Assembly: GCA_047602755.1 (NCBI GenBank)
Contig: JBLKOM010000001.1
Location: 241,439 to 305,438, forward strand
Length of the DNA: 64,000 nt
Direction: 5' to 3'
From: JACJVV01 sp047602755
GTDB taxonomy: Archaea; Nanobdellota; Nanobdellia; Woesearchaeales; JACJVV01
Under the pieces are notes generated by a model. That model was not told the DNA's origin and did no database searches. It saw only the letters and a list, made by a program, of their open reading frames with translations. Shown here one piece after another: positions 35,866-43,981 of the stretch (positions within the stretch are counted from its first letter, which is position 1; each line of letters opens with the position of its first letter). The position numbers were made by a program, and so were the translations under genes.

Positions 35866-36596
35866 TTTTCTTTTATAATATTATGTTTTTTAAGAATTTT
35901 CTTAAATTTATCAAAATCTGAAGAATTCTTAAAAAGTTCAAATTGGTCTTTTGGTAATTTTTTAAAAGTAGCTGTAGCAATAATAGCAACATCTTTAAGA
36001 TCTTGTTTAATTTCGTCAATATTAGCAGAAGCAGCAGTATTTATTTCATTCAAAGCTGAATCAACTACTTCTTGTTCAACTTCTTCTTTACCAGATCCAA
36101 AAAAAGCTAAAAAATTCTTAAAAAAACCTTTTTTACTTTTTGAAACTTTTTCAACATTATTATTATCTGCCACTTTTACCTCATCATCAGATTTATTACT
36201 ATGCTCAATCTTTTCTTCCTGATCTAAATCTTCATATGTTTCATTTACTTTTGTAGAAAATATGTTAGATATCCATCCAAAAATACCCTTTTTCTCATCT
36301 TGCTTTATCTCATCATATTCCTGCTCAAACTCTTGTTCGCTTTCTTTAGACACTAAAACTTCTTCTTTCTCTTTTTCCTGGAAATCTTCCTCATCAACAC
36401 CCGTAAAATTTTCAACAAATTTTTGCCAAAATGTTTTAGGCTGTTTAATAATATAAACAGAATCAGAATTTACCCCAGCAGGTACTTCATCATCCATATC
36501 ATCTTCCTTTTTTCGATTAATAAATGAAAAAGGTTTTTTATCACGTCTTTGACTTATATAATCATCCATTGAAACATTAAAATCCTTAGATGCCAT
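35862..36596 (-). CDS. Acidic cytoplasmic protein with three amphipathic aromatic helices
   Basis: 244-residue, highly charged protein I do not recognise, with no signal or TM segment. Long Asp/Glu/Lys-rich stretches are punctuated by three similar aromatic-rich motifs, FWQKFVENFTG (about 77-87), IFGWISNIFS (about 125-134) and FFKNFLAFFGSG (about 178-189). These could be in-plane amphipathic membrane-binding helices or partner-docking motifs. The C-terminal 50 residues look like a folded helical domain. It is coupled by a 4-nt overlap to the single-pass surface protein gene, suggesting it works at the inner membrane face. A TATA box lies 26 nt upstream. Confidence 0.6.
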   Translation of the reverse strand: MASKDFNVSMDDYISQRRDKKPFSFINRKKEDDMDDEVPAGVNSDSVYIIKQPKTFWQKFVENFTGVDEEDFQEKEKEEVLVSKESEQEFEQEYDEIKQDEKKGIFGWISNIFSTKVNETYEDLDQEEKIEHSNKSDDEVKVADNNNVEKVSKSKKGFFKNFLAFFGSGKEEVEQEVVDSALNEINTAASANIDEIKQDLKDVAIIATATFKKLPKDQFELFKNSSDFDKFKKILKKHNIIKEK

Positions 36597-36616
36597 ATCT
36601 ATTTTAAAAGATAGCT

Positions 36617-36626
36617 TATATATATA
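36617..36626 (-). promoter_or_regulatory. TATA box of the 35862-36596 gene
   Basis: TATATATATA on the minus strand, centred 26 nt from the ATG at 36596, predicting a leaderless mRNA. Confidence 0.5.
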
Positions 36627-36670
36627 GTTTTTGATAAGAAAAACCTAAATTTTGAATATAAAAAAAGGAA

Positions 36671-36680
36671 AAATATAAAT
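36671..36680 (+). promoter_or_regulatory. TATA box of galE
   Basis: AAATATAAAT about 27 nt upstream of the ATG at 36703. Together with the box at 36617 it forms a divergent promoter pair in a 106-bp spacer. Confidence 0.45.
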
Positions 36681-36702
36681 AATTGAAATAATCAAAAAGA
36701 AT

Positions 36703-37647
36703 ATGAAAATATTAGTAACAGGTGGAGCAGGTTATATTGGTAGTATTGCAGTAAAAAAGCTTATAGAACAAAACTATCATGTAGTTGTAATTGATAATTT
36801 ATCTAAAGGAAAAAAGGAACTTGTTGATAAAAAAGCTGATTTCTATCAAACAGATCTTACAAATATTAATGAACTTGAACAAGTTTTCAAAAAACATACA
36901 TTTAATGCTGTACTACATTTTGGAGCATATAAAGCTGTTGAGGAATCAATGGAAAATGCAGTAAAATATTCTGACAATATTACAGGAACAATCAATCTTG
37001 TCAATTGTATGGTTAAATATAATATAAAAAGATTAATATTTTCATCAAGTGCAGCAGTTTATGGAATACCAAAAACTGATATAATACAAGAAGACGCAGA
37101 AACAGAACCAATAAACTTCTACGGTTTTACAAAACTTAACATGGAAATGATTATGAAATGGTATCATATTGTTCATGGTATTGAATATATTGCTTTAAGA
37201 TATTTTAATGTTGCTGGTGATGGAGGACTAAATTATGTTGATCCTGACGCAAAAAATATATTCCCAATAATCATGGAAGTTTTAACAAAAAAACGTGAAA
37301 AATTAACAGTATTTGGGAATGATTACCCTACAAGAGATGGAACATGTATACGAGATTATATTGATATAAATGATTTAATTGATGCTCATATTCTTGCAAT
37401 TAAAAGCAATTATTCAGGGCCATTAAATTTAAGCACAGGCACTGGAAGTTCTGTATTAGAAATAATTGAAGCTGTTAAAAAAGTATCTGGTAAAGAAGTA
37501 ATATATGAAATAGGCCCAAGAAGAAAAGGAGATCCAGCATCATTAGTTTCAACAAATTCTAAAGCAAAAGAAGTATTAGGCTGGCAACCAAAAAGAAATG
37601 TAGATGAGATGGTAAAATCAACATTAGAAGCATATGGAATTAAATAA
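36703..37647 (+). CDS. galE: UDP-glucose/UDP-GlcNAc 4-epimerase (GalE-like)
   Basis: Extended short-chain dehydrogenase, 314 residues. NAD-binding GGAGYIGS at 7-14, Ser/Tyr/Lys catalysis (SSSAAVYG; YGFTK), and the typical GalE sequences RYFNVAG, DYPTRDGTCIRDYI and WQPKRN near the C-terminus. It interconverts UDP-Glc and UDP-Gal, possibly also the N-acetyl forms. Nucleotide-sugar supply fits the glycan locus that begins just downstream. Its 3' end overlaps the converging MraY-like gene by 8 bp. Confidence 0.92.
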   Translation: MKILVTGGAGYIGSIAVKKLIEQNYHVVVIDNLSKGKKELVDKKADFYQTDLTNINELEQVFKKHTFNAVLHFGAYKAVEESMENAVKYSDNITGTINLVNCMVKYNIKRLIFSSSAAVYGIPKTDIIQEDAETEPINFYGFTKLNMEMIMKWYHIVHGIEYIALRYFNVAGDGGLNYVDPDAKNIFPIIMEVLTKKREKLTVFGNDYPTRDGTCIRDYIDINDLIDAHILAIKSNYSGPLNLSTGTGSSVLEIIEAVKKVSGKEVIYEIGPRRKGDPASLVSTNSKAKEVLGWQPKRNVDEMVKSTLEAYGIK

Positions 37648-38629
37648 AAAAATAAAGTAATGTCATTAAAACAATTACCAGTTGAACACTTAATAAAACA
37701 TAAACAATATCTTTTTCATAAACATTTTTCTTAAACATATTTACTATATAAAATGCAATATGCTCAATTCCATAAATTTTTGGTTTCTTTAAAGATCCAT
37801 CTTTATTAATTAAAATAAAAGATTCCTTTTGCATTTTTCCACGAAGTTTTAAAAAAAACTGCAAGATATATAATGAAAAAAGAATAATAGCAAACTTTTC
37901 AACATTTCCTAAAATTGCCATTATACCAAATAAAGCACCTACAGAATATGTAAGAGTATCACCTGGAAATATTTTTGAAGGAAACCAATTATAAATCAAA
38001 AAAGCAAAAAGAGCTCCTACCATTAAAACACCCATAATTGCAACCCAAAAAAAACCATTCACATAACATATATAACTTAAAGTAGAAAGTATAATTATCC
38101 CCATCCCTGCTTCTAACCCATTAAATCCACCAACCATATTAAAAGCATTAGCAGTAAACATTATAGCTAAAGGAATCAACAATATAGGAAAAAATAATCC
38201 AAAATCTATTAAGCCAAAAAATGGAATATTCATTGCAAAATCTCCTGCATTTATAACCATAATAGGTATTGCAATAGAAAATGTAAGAAATGCTTTTTGA
38301 AATTGTCTAAGTCCTATCTTCCAACCTAATATGTCATCAACCATTCCAATAATTGTAGCAATAAGAATAGAAACAGCAACAGCAAATATTGTTGAAATAT
38401 AAATCTCTTCTTGATAAACAAAAACCCTAAAAGCGATATAAATTAACAATCCACCTATAAAACCAGCAATTACTGGAAGACCACCAACCTCTGCTACTTT
38501 TCTGTTATCTGTTTTATGTACATCAATCCCTAAAAGATTAGCCTTTTTAGCCCTAAAAATCCACTTTGGAATAATATATAACGTAAATAAGAAACTAAAT
38601 AATAAAGCAATCAACGAATACGGTGTCAT
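37640..38629 (-). CDS. Polyprenyl-phosphate GlcNAc-1-phosphate transferase (MraY/WecA/AglH-like)
   Basis: Membrane enzyme with about ten TM helices that moves a sugar-1-phosphate from a UDP-sugar to dolichyl or undecaprenyl phosphate, the first step of lipid-linked glycan assembly. Motifs: a DD pair in MVDDILGWKIG, NAFNMVGGFNGLEAG (the NMxDGxNG-like loop) and FPGDTLTYSVGA (GDTLT). I take the ATG at 38629 (MTPYSLIALLF): a perfect TATA sequence CTTTATAAAG at 38651-38660 is 26 nt away, so the transcript is leaderless from there. An ATG at 38644 is too close to the box. Likely starts the glycan made by the neighbouring operon. Confidence 0.88.
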   Translation of the reverse strand: MTPYSLIALLFSFLFTLYIIPKWIFRAKKANLLGIDVHKTDNRKVAEVGGLPVIAGFIGGLLIYIAFRVFVYQEEIYISTIFAVAVSILIATIIGMVDDILGWKIGLRQFQKAFLTFSIAIPIMVINAGDFAMNIPFFGLIDFGLFFPILLIPLAIMFTANAFNMVGGFNGLEAGMGIIILSTLSYICYVNGFFWVAIMGVLMVGALFAFLIYNWFPSKIFPGDTLTYSVGALFGIMAILGNVEKFAIILFSLYILQFFLKLRGKMQKESFILINKDGSLKKPKIYGIEHIAFYIVNMFKKNVYEKDIVYVLLSVQLVIVLMTLLYFFI

Positions 38630-38650
38630 TATAGATATTATCATATATAA

Positions 38651-38660
38651 CTTTATAAAG
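38651..38660 (-). promoter_or_regulatory. TATA box of the MraY-like gene, decides its start
   Basis: Palindromic CTTTATAAAG centred 26 nt upstream of the ATG at 38629 but only 11 nt from the ATG at 38644. Archaeal TATA boxes sit 25-30 nt before the transcription start, so 38629 is the only start codon of the two that lies in the transcript. Confidence 0.55.
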
Positions 38661-38685
38661 ATTATCCTATCGTTAACAATAGATA

Positions 38686-38697
38686 TTTTTATAAATA
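38686..38697 (+). promoter_or_regulatory. TATA box of the glycan operon
   Basis: TTTTTATAAATA, centred about 31 nt upstream of the ATG at 38724; likely promoter of the plus-strand operon 38724-50864, whose genes mostly overlap by 4 nt. Confidence 0.5.
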
Positions 38698-38723
38698 TCT
38701 TAAATTAAATATTAATTAAAAAA

Positions 38724-39488
38724 ATGATAGAAAGATTTAATCCAAAACGAATAAAAGAAATAATCAGACTCTCATTCTCAATAGCAAAAGCAAATTTTAA
38801 AACACGAAATCAAGGAAGTTTTTTAGGAATTTTTTGGTATTTATTAGAACCATTACTATTTTTCATAATACTTATGACGATAAGATCGGCATTCAACTCT
38901 GATATAGAACATTATGGATTATATCTTTTTCTAGGATTAATAATGTTTAACCTTTTCTCAAAATCAACAAATGCAGCTGTAAACTCATTAATTGGGAATG
39001 CAAAATTCATTAAATCCATAAAAATATCATATGTCGCACTTGTTTTATCAGCATTAATACAAGTTTTATTAGGACATTTATTTGAAATAATACTATTTAT
39101 ATTACTAATGGTTTATTATAGTATACCAATAAGTGGAATAATTTTTTATCCAATCATTTTAGTATCATTCATACTGTTTACATTAGGAATTAGTTTATTT
39201 TTATCTGTTGTTGGAGTTCACATAAAAGACATTTCAAATATATGGAATGTTTTTACAAGAGTTGTTTGGTTCGGTACACCTATTTTTTATGTTATAAGTT
39301 CTGAAAGCATTAGGGGATTATTAAACCCTATATATTATTTCATAAAAACTGCAAGAGAAATAGTAATATATGGTACAATACCTGAAGTTAAATGGATTAT
39401 AGGAATAATAATATTTCCAATAATCTCAATAATAATTGGATATATATTTTTCAATATATTTAGAAAAGGAATAGCTGAAAAAATATGA
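38724..39488 (+). CDS. ABC-2 type polysaccharide export permease (Wzm-like)
   Basis: 254-residue membrane protein with six TM helices and an N-terminal amphipathic segment (LSFSIAKANFKTRNQGSFLG) typical of TagG/Wzm permeases; LGIFWYLLEPLLFFI at the start of TM1 is characteristic. Such permeases pair with a Wzt-type ATPase to flip lipid-linked glycans to the outer face. The gene overlaps the ATPase gene by 4 nt (ATGA) and opens the glycan operon, so I infer export of the polymer built by the downstream enzymes. Confidence 0.88.
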   Translation: MIERFNPKRIKEIIRLSFSIAKANFKTRNQGSFLGIFWYLLEPLLFFIILMTIRSAFNSDIEHYGLYLFLGLIMFNLFSKSTNAAVNSLIGNAKFIKSIKISYVALVLSALIQVLLGHLFEIILFILLMVYYSIPISGIIFYPIILVSFILFTLGISLFLSVVGVHIKDISNIWNVFTRVVWFGTPIFYVISSESIRGLLNPIYYFIKTAREIVIYGTIPEVKWIIGIIIFPIISIIIGYIFFNIFRKGIAEKI

Positions 39489-40225
39489 GCAAAATAATAT
39501 TAGAAAATGTAAACAAAGAATTTAACCTTGGTAATAAAAGACAAGGAATAATTAGATTTATACTAGATTTTAGAGATAGAAAAAGAATATTAAAAGTATT
39601 AAATAATATCACATTTAAAGCAGAAGATGGAGAAATAGTAGGAATAATAGGTCATAACGGTTGTGGAAAGAGTACATTGCTTAGAGTAATTGCAGGGATT
39701 TATAATATAGATTCTGGAAAAATTAAATGCAAAGGAGAACCAGTTCTTATTTCTGGACTTGATAATGGAATGCAAACAATGCTTTCAACAAAAGAAAATA
39801 TATATCTAGTTGGCTCAATCTTAGGATTAACTAACAAAGAAATCAAAGAAAAATATGATGAAATATTAGATTTTGCAGGACTAAAAGAATTTGAAGATGT
39901 ATTACTAATGAAATTTTCATCTGGAATGAAATCTAGACTAGCATTCTCTATAACTATTAATTGTATTTCATCAAAAAAACCTGAAATACTTTTGCTTGAT
40001 GAAGTTTTTGCAGGTGGTGGCGACGAAGAATTTAAACAAAAGAGCTTAAAAAGAATAGAAGAACTTATTAAAAGTAATGTCACAGTCATTCTAGTAAGCC
40101 ATAGCATGGAAATAATCAAAAGATATTGCCGTAAAGTTATATGGATGGAAAAAGGAAGGATTAAAATGCAAGGAAATCCAAAAGATGTTGTCAAAAAATA
40201 TTTGGAGAGTGTTAAAAAATTATAA
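39485..40225 (+). CDS. ABC transporter ATPase, polysaccharide export (Wzt/TagH-like)
   Basis: 246-residue ATPase: Walker A GHNGCGKST, the Q-loop region, signature MKFSSGMKSRLAFS, Walker B ILLLDEVFAGGGDEEF, and switch His in LVSHSM. The early Lys/Arg-rich segment (NLGNKRQGIIRFILDFRDRKR) is the Wzt/TagH insertion. There is no C-terminal carbohydrate-binding domain, so it is the short type whose cargo choice rests with the permease or upstream enzymes. Ends with TAA at 40223-40225, which overlaps the probable start of the next gene. Confidence 0.92.
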   Translation: MSKIILENVNKEFNLGNKRQGIIRFILDFRDRKRILKVLNNITFKAEDGEIVGIIGHNGCGKSTLLRVIAGIYNIDSGKIKCKGEPVLISGLDNGMQTMLSTKENIYLVGSILGLTNKEIKEKYDEILDFAGLKEFEDVLLMKFSSGMKSRLAFSITINCISSKKPEILLLDEVFAGGGDEEFKQKSLKRIEELIKSNVTVILVSHSMEIIKRYCRKVIWMEKGRIKMQGNPKDVVKKYLESVKKL

Positions 40226-40986
40226 AAAAGAATATAAAAAATATTCTTAAGATTATTTCTAATTTTAAGAAAGATAAAATATATTTATTTAATAGCAGTT
40301 TACTAATAGAAGAATCATACAAAGATAAGGTAAATATTTCTGAAATTAAAGCATTAAAAAATAAACATAAAGGTAAAATAGGTTATATATTAGGTAATGG
40401 ACCTTCATTAAAAAACATCAACACTAAAAGATTAAAAAAAGAGATCACATTTGGTTGCAATGGAATATTCAATAAAAAAGATTTGGATGTAACGTATTAT
40501 ATGATTGAAGATAGTTTTGCAATTGAAGACAATTTAAAAGAAATAAAAAAGTACAATGCCAAAAAAAAATTTTTCCCTTCAATATATAGAAATTACTTTA
40601 AAAAAAATAATAAAAATAATATATTTTTTCTTATGAATACTGGATTTTATCAAAAGTATAGCTCTAATTATAACATACCTAGATTTTCAACAGATTGCTC
40701 TGAAAAAATATATTGTGGACAATCAGTAGTATATATGCTATTACAATTAGCATTTTACATGGGTTTTAAGGAAATTAGATTATTAGGCGTAGATTTAGAA
40801 TACAAAATTCCTAAAGATGCAAAAATAAAATCTAATATGATTTATTCATATAATGATGATGAAAATCATTTTTATAAAACAAAAAATAGAAGATGGAAAA
40901 AACCAGAAATAAACAAATTTAAAAGATGCCTAAAATTTGCTGAGGAAATTTATAAATGGAACAAAAGAAAAATAAAAAGAATATAG
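40222..40986 (+). CDS. DUF115/MptE-like glycan-locus protein, apparent AUA start
   Basis: The first usable canonical start (TTG 40483) would delete the conserved nucleotide-binding motif. In the same frame the reading extends upstream to a stop at 40213 and encodes IGYILGNGPSLKNI and FGCNGIF, the N-terminal hallmark of the DUF115/MptE-like family, with CGQSVVYMLLQLAFYMGFKEIRLLGVDLEY further on. The best start is ATA at 40222, overlapping the Wzt stop as ATAA, the geometry (ATGA) used by most operon neighbours. That gives about 254 residues. Members in polysaccharide loci are suspected glycosyl- or phosphosugar-transfer enzymes; function here is unknown. Confidence 0.7.
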   Translation: MKKNIKNILKIISNFKKDKIYLFNSSLLIEESYKDKVNISEIKALKNKHKGKIGYILGNGPSLKNINTKRLKKEITFGCNGIFNKKDLDVTYYMIEDSFAIEDNLKEIKKYNAKKKFFPSIYRNYFKKNNKNNIFFLMNTGFYQKYSSNYNIPRFSTDCSEKIYCGQSVVYMLLQLAFYMGFKEIRLLGVDLEYKIPKDAKIKSNMIYSYNDDENHFYKTKNRRWKKPEINKFKRCLKFAEEIYKWNKRKIKRI

Positions 40987-42833
40987 TATTTCTAATTGAA
41001 TGTGATTCACAGTTAAAATGGGTAAAATCAGTTCTTAAATATTTTAATCATGAAGAATATAATATTAAAATAGGGATTATTGCAGAAGATAATAAATTTT
41101 TAATAACATTTAAATCAGATCTTTATAAGGTTGAATATATCTTAGATTATAAACTATTTTTAAGAAAAAATGAAGATATCGATATACTTTTTTTACTTTT
41201 AAGAGGAAGTTTAGTTAGAAATATATCTCATATATTTAAATTTAAAAGCAAGAGACCTTTATTAATTTGTAGTCATGTAGGGATAATTTTAAGAAATATT
41301 GACATAGATTTACTGAACAGATGTGGAGTTGACATATTAATAACAAATTCAAAGAAAGCATTTAATGATATGTCCTATCTATCAAAGAAATATCACTTAA
41401 AGATTAAAATATTAATAACAAAAATTCCATTTATCGAAACAAGAAAAAAAAAGGTAAATAACATAATAAAGACTATTTTATTTGCTGAACAATCTGACAT
41501 CCCAGAAACATTAGATGAACGGAATTATTTATGCGAAAAATTAATTGAACTTGCAGATAGACAACCAAAATGTAAAATATTAATAAAAATAAGAAGAAAA
41601 AAAAATGAAGATAATGTACACAAAACAACATACCACTTAGAAGATATTTTAAAAAATAAAAAAATTCCCAAAAATCTTATAATAACATATTCGCCAATAC
41701 AAGAACTAATAAAAAAAACAGATCTAATGATAACAATTTCATCAACTGCGGCTATTGAAAGCATTGCATATGGAGTTAAAACTTACATAATAACTGATTT
41801 TGGTATAAATACTAAATATGGTACAAGTTATTTTAAAGGAAGTAATATTTTTTCAAATTTAGACAATATTTTTAATAGTACTAACAAAAATATTCCGAGC
41901 GAATGGTTAGATGAAAATGTTTGTCTAAAAGATAATTTTAATAATATAATTAATGTGATAAATAAGGAAAAAAAGCATAAAAAAATATTCTGGAATATCT
42001 TTTTATCATCAATAGTATTAAAACTAAAGAAATATAAAAAAAAATTAGAAATAATAAAAAAAATAAAAAGATATTTTTATAACCTAAGTATAAGTTTATT
42101 TTATATTTTATCAAAAATAATTAAAATTATCTTTTACAAAAATAACTTTTTAGTAGATAGCCTTAAAAATGTAGATAAAATTATCAAAGAGAATAAGAAT
42201 AAAAAAAGAGTATATATATTTGGTTCTGCACCATCATTAAATATACTAAATAAAAAAGAAATTAATATTCTAAAAAAAAATAATGAAAATTTAATTATTG
42301 TACTAAACCTAGCATTTAAAAAAATAAAATCATCATCAATAATATTATGGACTGATAATGAGGTTATTAAAGAAATTTATAAAGATAATGAACTTAGAAA
42401 TAATCAAATAATCAGAATCTCCAAACCTAATAAATTTAACATTAGTTTAATAGAATATAGCAAAATATGGGAAAAAGAGAAAGATTTTAGAAAAATAAAG
42501 CTAAATGGGATATATAATCTAAGAAATATTTTAACAGGTGCATTGTTTCTTGTTTATAAAATAGGAATTAAAGAAATCTATTTAAATGGAATCCAACTAG
42601 ATAGAAGAGAATATTTTCAAAAACATCCAACATTAGAAGAAAATGATAGTTATGAAATGCTTGATAATGTAACATTAAAATATAAATTTAATGGATATAA
42701 TACAAATAAAGCAGTTAAAGAAATTATAAGATTTATGATAAATCAAAAATTTAGCATTAAATATCTTGGAAAAAGTAAATTTTTAAAATCTATTAATCTA
42801 AAAGAAATAAGTAAATCAGAATTTATAAAATGA
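40956..42833 (+). CDS. Two-domain protein: GT-B-like transferase plus DUF115-like domain
   Basis: 625 residues. The N-terminal part (about 10-340) looks like a GT-B or CDP-glycerophosphotransferase-like enzyme: a Rossmann start KNIVFLIEC, ILFAEQSDIPET, then MITISSTAAIESIAYG, where the Ser/Thr and Glu would bind the donor. A basic hydrophobic segment (about 345-405) may touch the membrane. The C-terminal part (about 408-600) has RVYIFGSAPSLNIL and GALFLVYKIGIKEIYLNGIQLD, matching the GNGPSL and MGFKEIRLLGVDL motifs of the preceding gene. Overlaps that gene by 31 nt. A sialyl- or nonulosonyl-transfer role would fit the neighbouring synthetase, but is inference. Confidence 0.65.
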   Translation: MEQKKNKKNIVFLIECDSQLKWVKSVLKYFNHEEYNIKIGIIAEDNKFLITFKSDLYKVEYILDYKLFLRKNEDIDILFLLLRGSLVRNISHIFKFKSKRPLLICSHVGIILRNIDIDLLNRCGVDILITNSKKAFNDMSYLSKKYHLKIKILITKIPFIETRKKKVNNIIKTILFAEQSDIPETLDERNYLCEKLIELADRQPKCKILIKIRRKKNEDNVHKTTYHLEDILKNKKIPKNLIITYSPIQELIKKTDLMITISSTAAIESIAYGVKTYIITDFGINTKYGTSYFKGSNIFSNLDNIFNSTNKNIPSEWLDENVCLKDNFNNIINVINKEKKHKKIFWNIFLSSIVLKLKKYKKKLEIIKKIKRYFYNLSISLFYILSKIIKIIFYKNNFLVDSLKNVDKIIKENKNKKRVYIFGSAPSLNILNKKEINILKKNNENLIIVLNLAFKKIKSSSIILWTDNEVIKEIYKDNELRNNQIIRISKPNKFNISLIEYSKIWEKEKDFRKIKLNGIYNLRNILTGALFLVYKIGIKEIYLNGIQLDRREYFQKHPTLEENDSYEMLDNVTLKYKFNGYNTNKAVKEIIRFMINQKFSIKYLGKSKFLKSINLKEISKSEFIK

Positions 42834-43981
42834 AAATAGTCACGTTAATACCTGCAAGAGGGGGTAGCAAAGGAATACCAAAGAAAAATATAAAATTGCT
42901 AGCTGGGCAACCATTAATCAGCTATACAATAAAAGCCTCATTAAATTCTAAAGCAAATGATACCTATGTATCAACTGATTGCCATGAAATTCATAAAATA
43001 TCAAAAATATATGGTGCTAAAGTAATTAAAAGACCAAAAGAATTTGCGACAGATAGTGCAAGTACTGAGTCTGTTTTATTACATTTTGCAAAAAAAATTA
43101 ATTTTGACATTCTTATCCTGCTACAATGTACATCACCATTTACTACATCAGAAGACATAAGTAATGCAATAAATATTTTTAAAAAAAATAAATATGATTC
43201 TATGCTTTCTGTTTGCGATGACCACGGTGGTTTTTTGTGTGGTGGTTTTAACTGGGATGAAAATGGAAATCCTATAAATTATAATATAAATAAAAGGCCT
43301 AGAAGGCAAGACATGAAAAAAGTGTATAGAGAAAATGGTGCAATATATATTATGACAAAAAAGGGTCTACTTAAACATAAAAATAGACTTTTTGGTAATA
43401 TAGGTATATATCACATGCCAATATATAGGTCATTTGAGATTGATGAACCTGGAGATTTTGAAATTGCTGAACAGATAATGATAAACAAAAAAAAACTATT
43501 AATTGATACAAATAAAATAAAGGCTATATTTTTTGATGTTGATGGTGTATTCACTGATGGTTCTGTATACTTAGATAAAAATAATAATGAACAACTTAAA
43601 TTCTCAAGAATAGATGGTAAAGGAATAGAGTTAATAAGAGACAAATATATCACAGGTGTTATTAGTGCAGAAAACTCAGAGATTGTAAGAAATAGAATGA
43701 ATAAACTAAAAATAAATGAGATTCATTTAGGAATAAAAAAAAAGATTGAAATTTATAATAGACTAAAAAAGAAATATCATTTGAAAGATGATGAAATATG
43801 CTATTGTGGAGATGATATCCAAGATATGGATATACTGAAAATAGTTGGTTTACCTTGTTCACCTATTAATGCACAAAATGAAGTCAAAAACATATCAAGA
43901 TATATATCAAACAAAAAAGGCGGAGAAGGCTTTGTCCGTGATATTTGCAATATCATAATGCATAATAGTAATATAAAATGA
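42830..43981 (+). CDS. neuA: CMP-nonulosonate (sialic acid) synthetase fused to KdsC-like HAD phosphatase
   Basis: 383 residues, two enzymes in one chain. The N-terminal 225 residues are a cytidylyltransferase: IPARGGSKGIPKKNIKLLAGQPLISY binds CTP, followed by LLQCTSPF and ENGAIY. It activates sialic-acid-like sugars as CMP-sugars. The C-terminal 150 residues are a KDO-8-P/KDN-9-P phosphatase-like HAD domain with intact FFDVDGVFTDG, SAENS, K in GIKKKIEI and CGDDIQDMDIL. The fusion joins dephosphorylation and activation. It overlaps both neighbours by 4 nt. Confidence 0.9.
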   Translation: MKIVTLIPARGGSKGIPKKNIKLLAGQPLISYTIKASLNSKANDTYVSTDCHEIHKISKIYGAKVIKRPKEFATDSASTESVLLHFAKKINFDILILLQCTSPFTTSEDISNAINIFKKNKYDSMLSVCDDHGGFLCGGFNWDENGNPINYNINKRPRRQDMKKVYRENGAIYIMTKKGLLKHKNRLFGNIGIYHMPIYRSFEIDEPGDFEIAEQIMINKKKLLIDTNKIKAIFFDVDGVFTDGSVYLDKNNNEQLKFSRIDGKGIELIRDKYITGVISAENSEIVRNRMNKLKINEIHLGIKKKIEIYNRLKKKYHLKDDEICYCGDDIQDMDILKIVGLPCSPINAQNEVKNISRYISNKKGGEGFVRDICNIIMHNSNIK

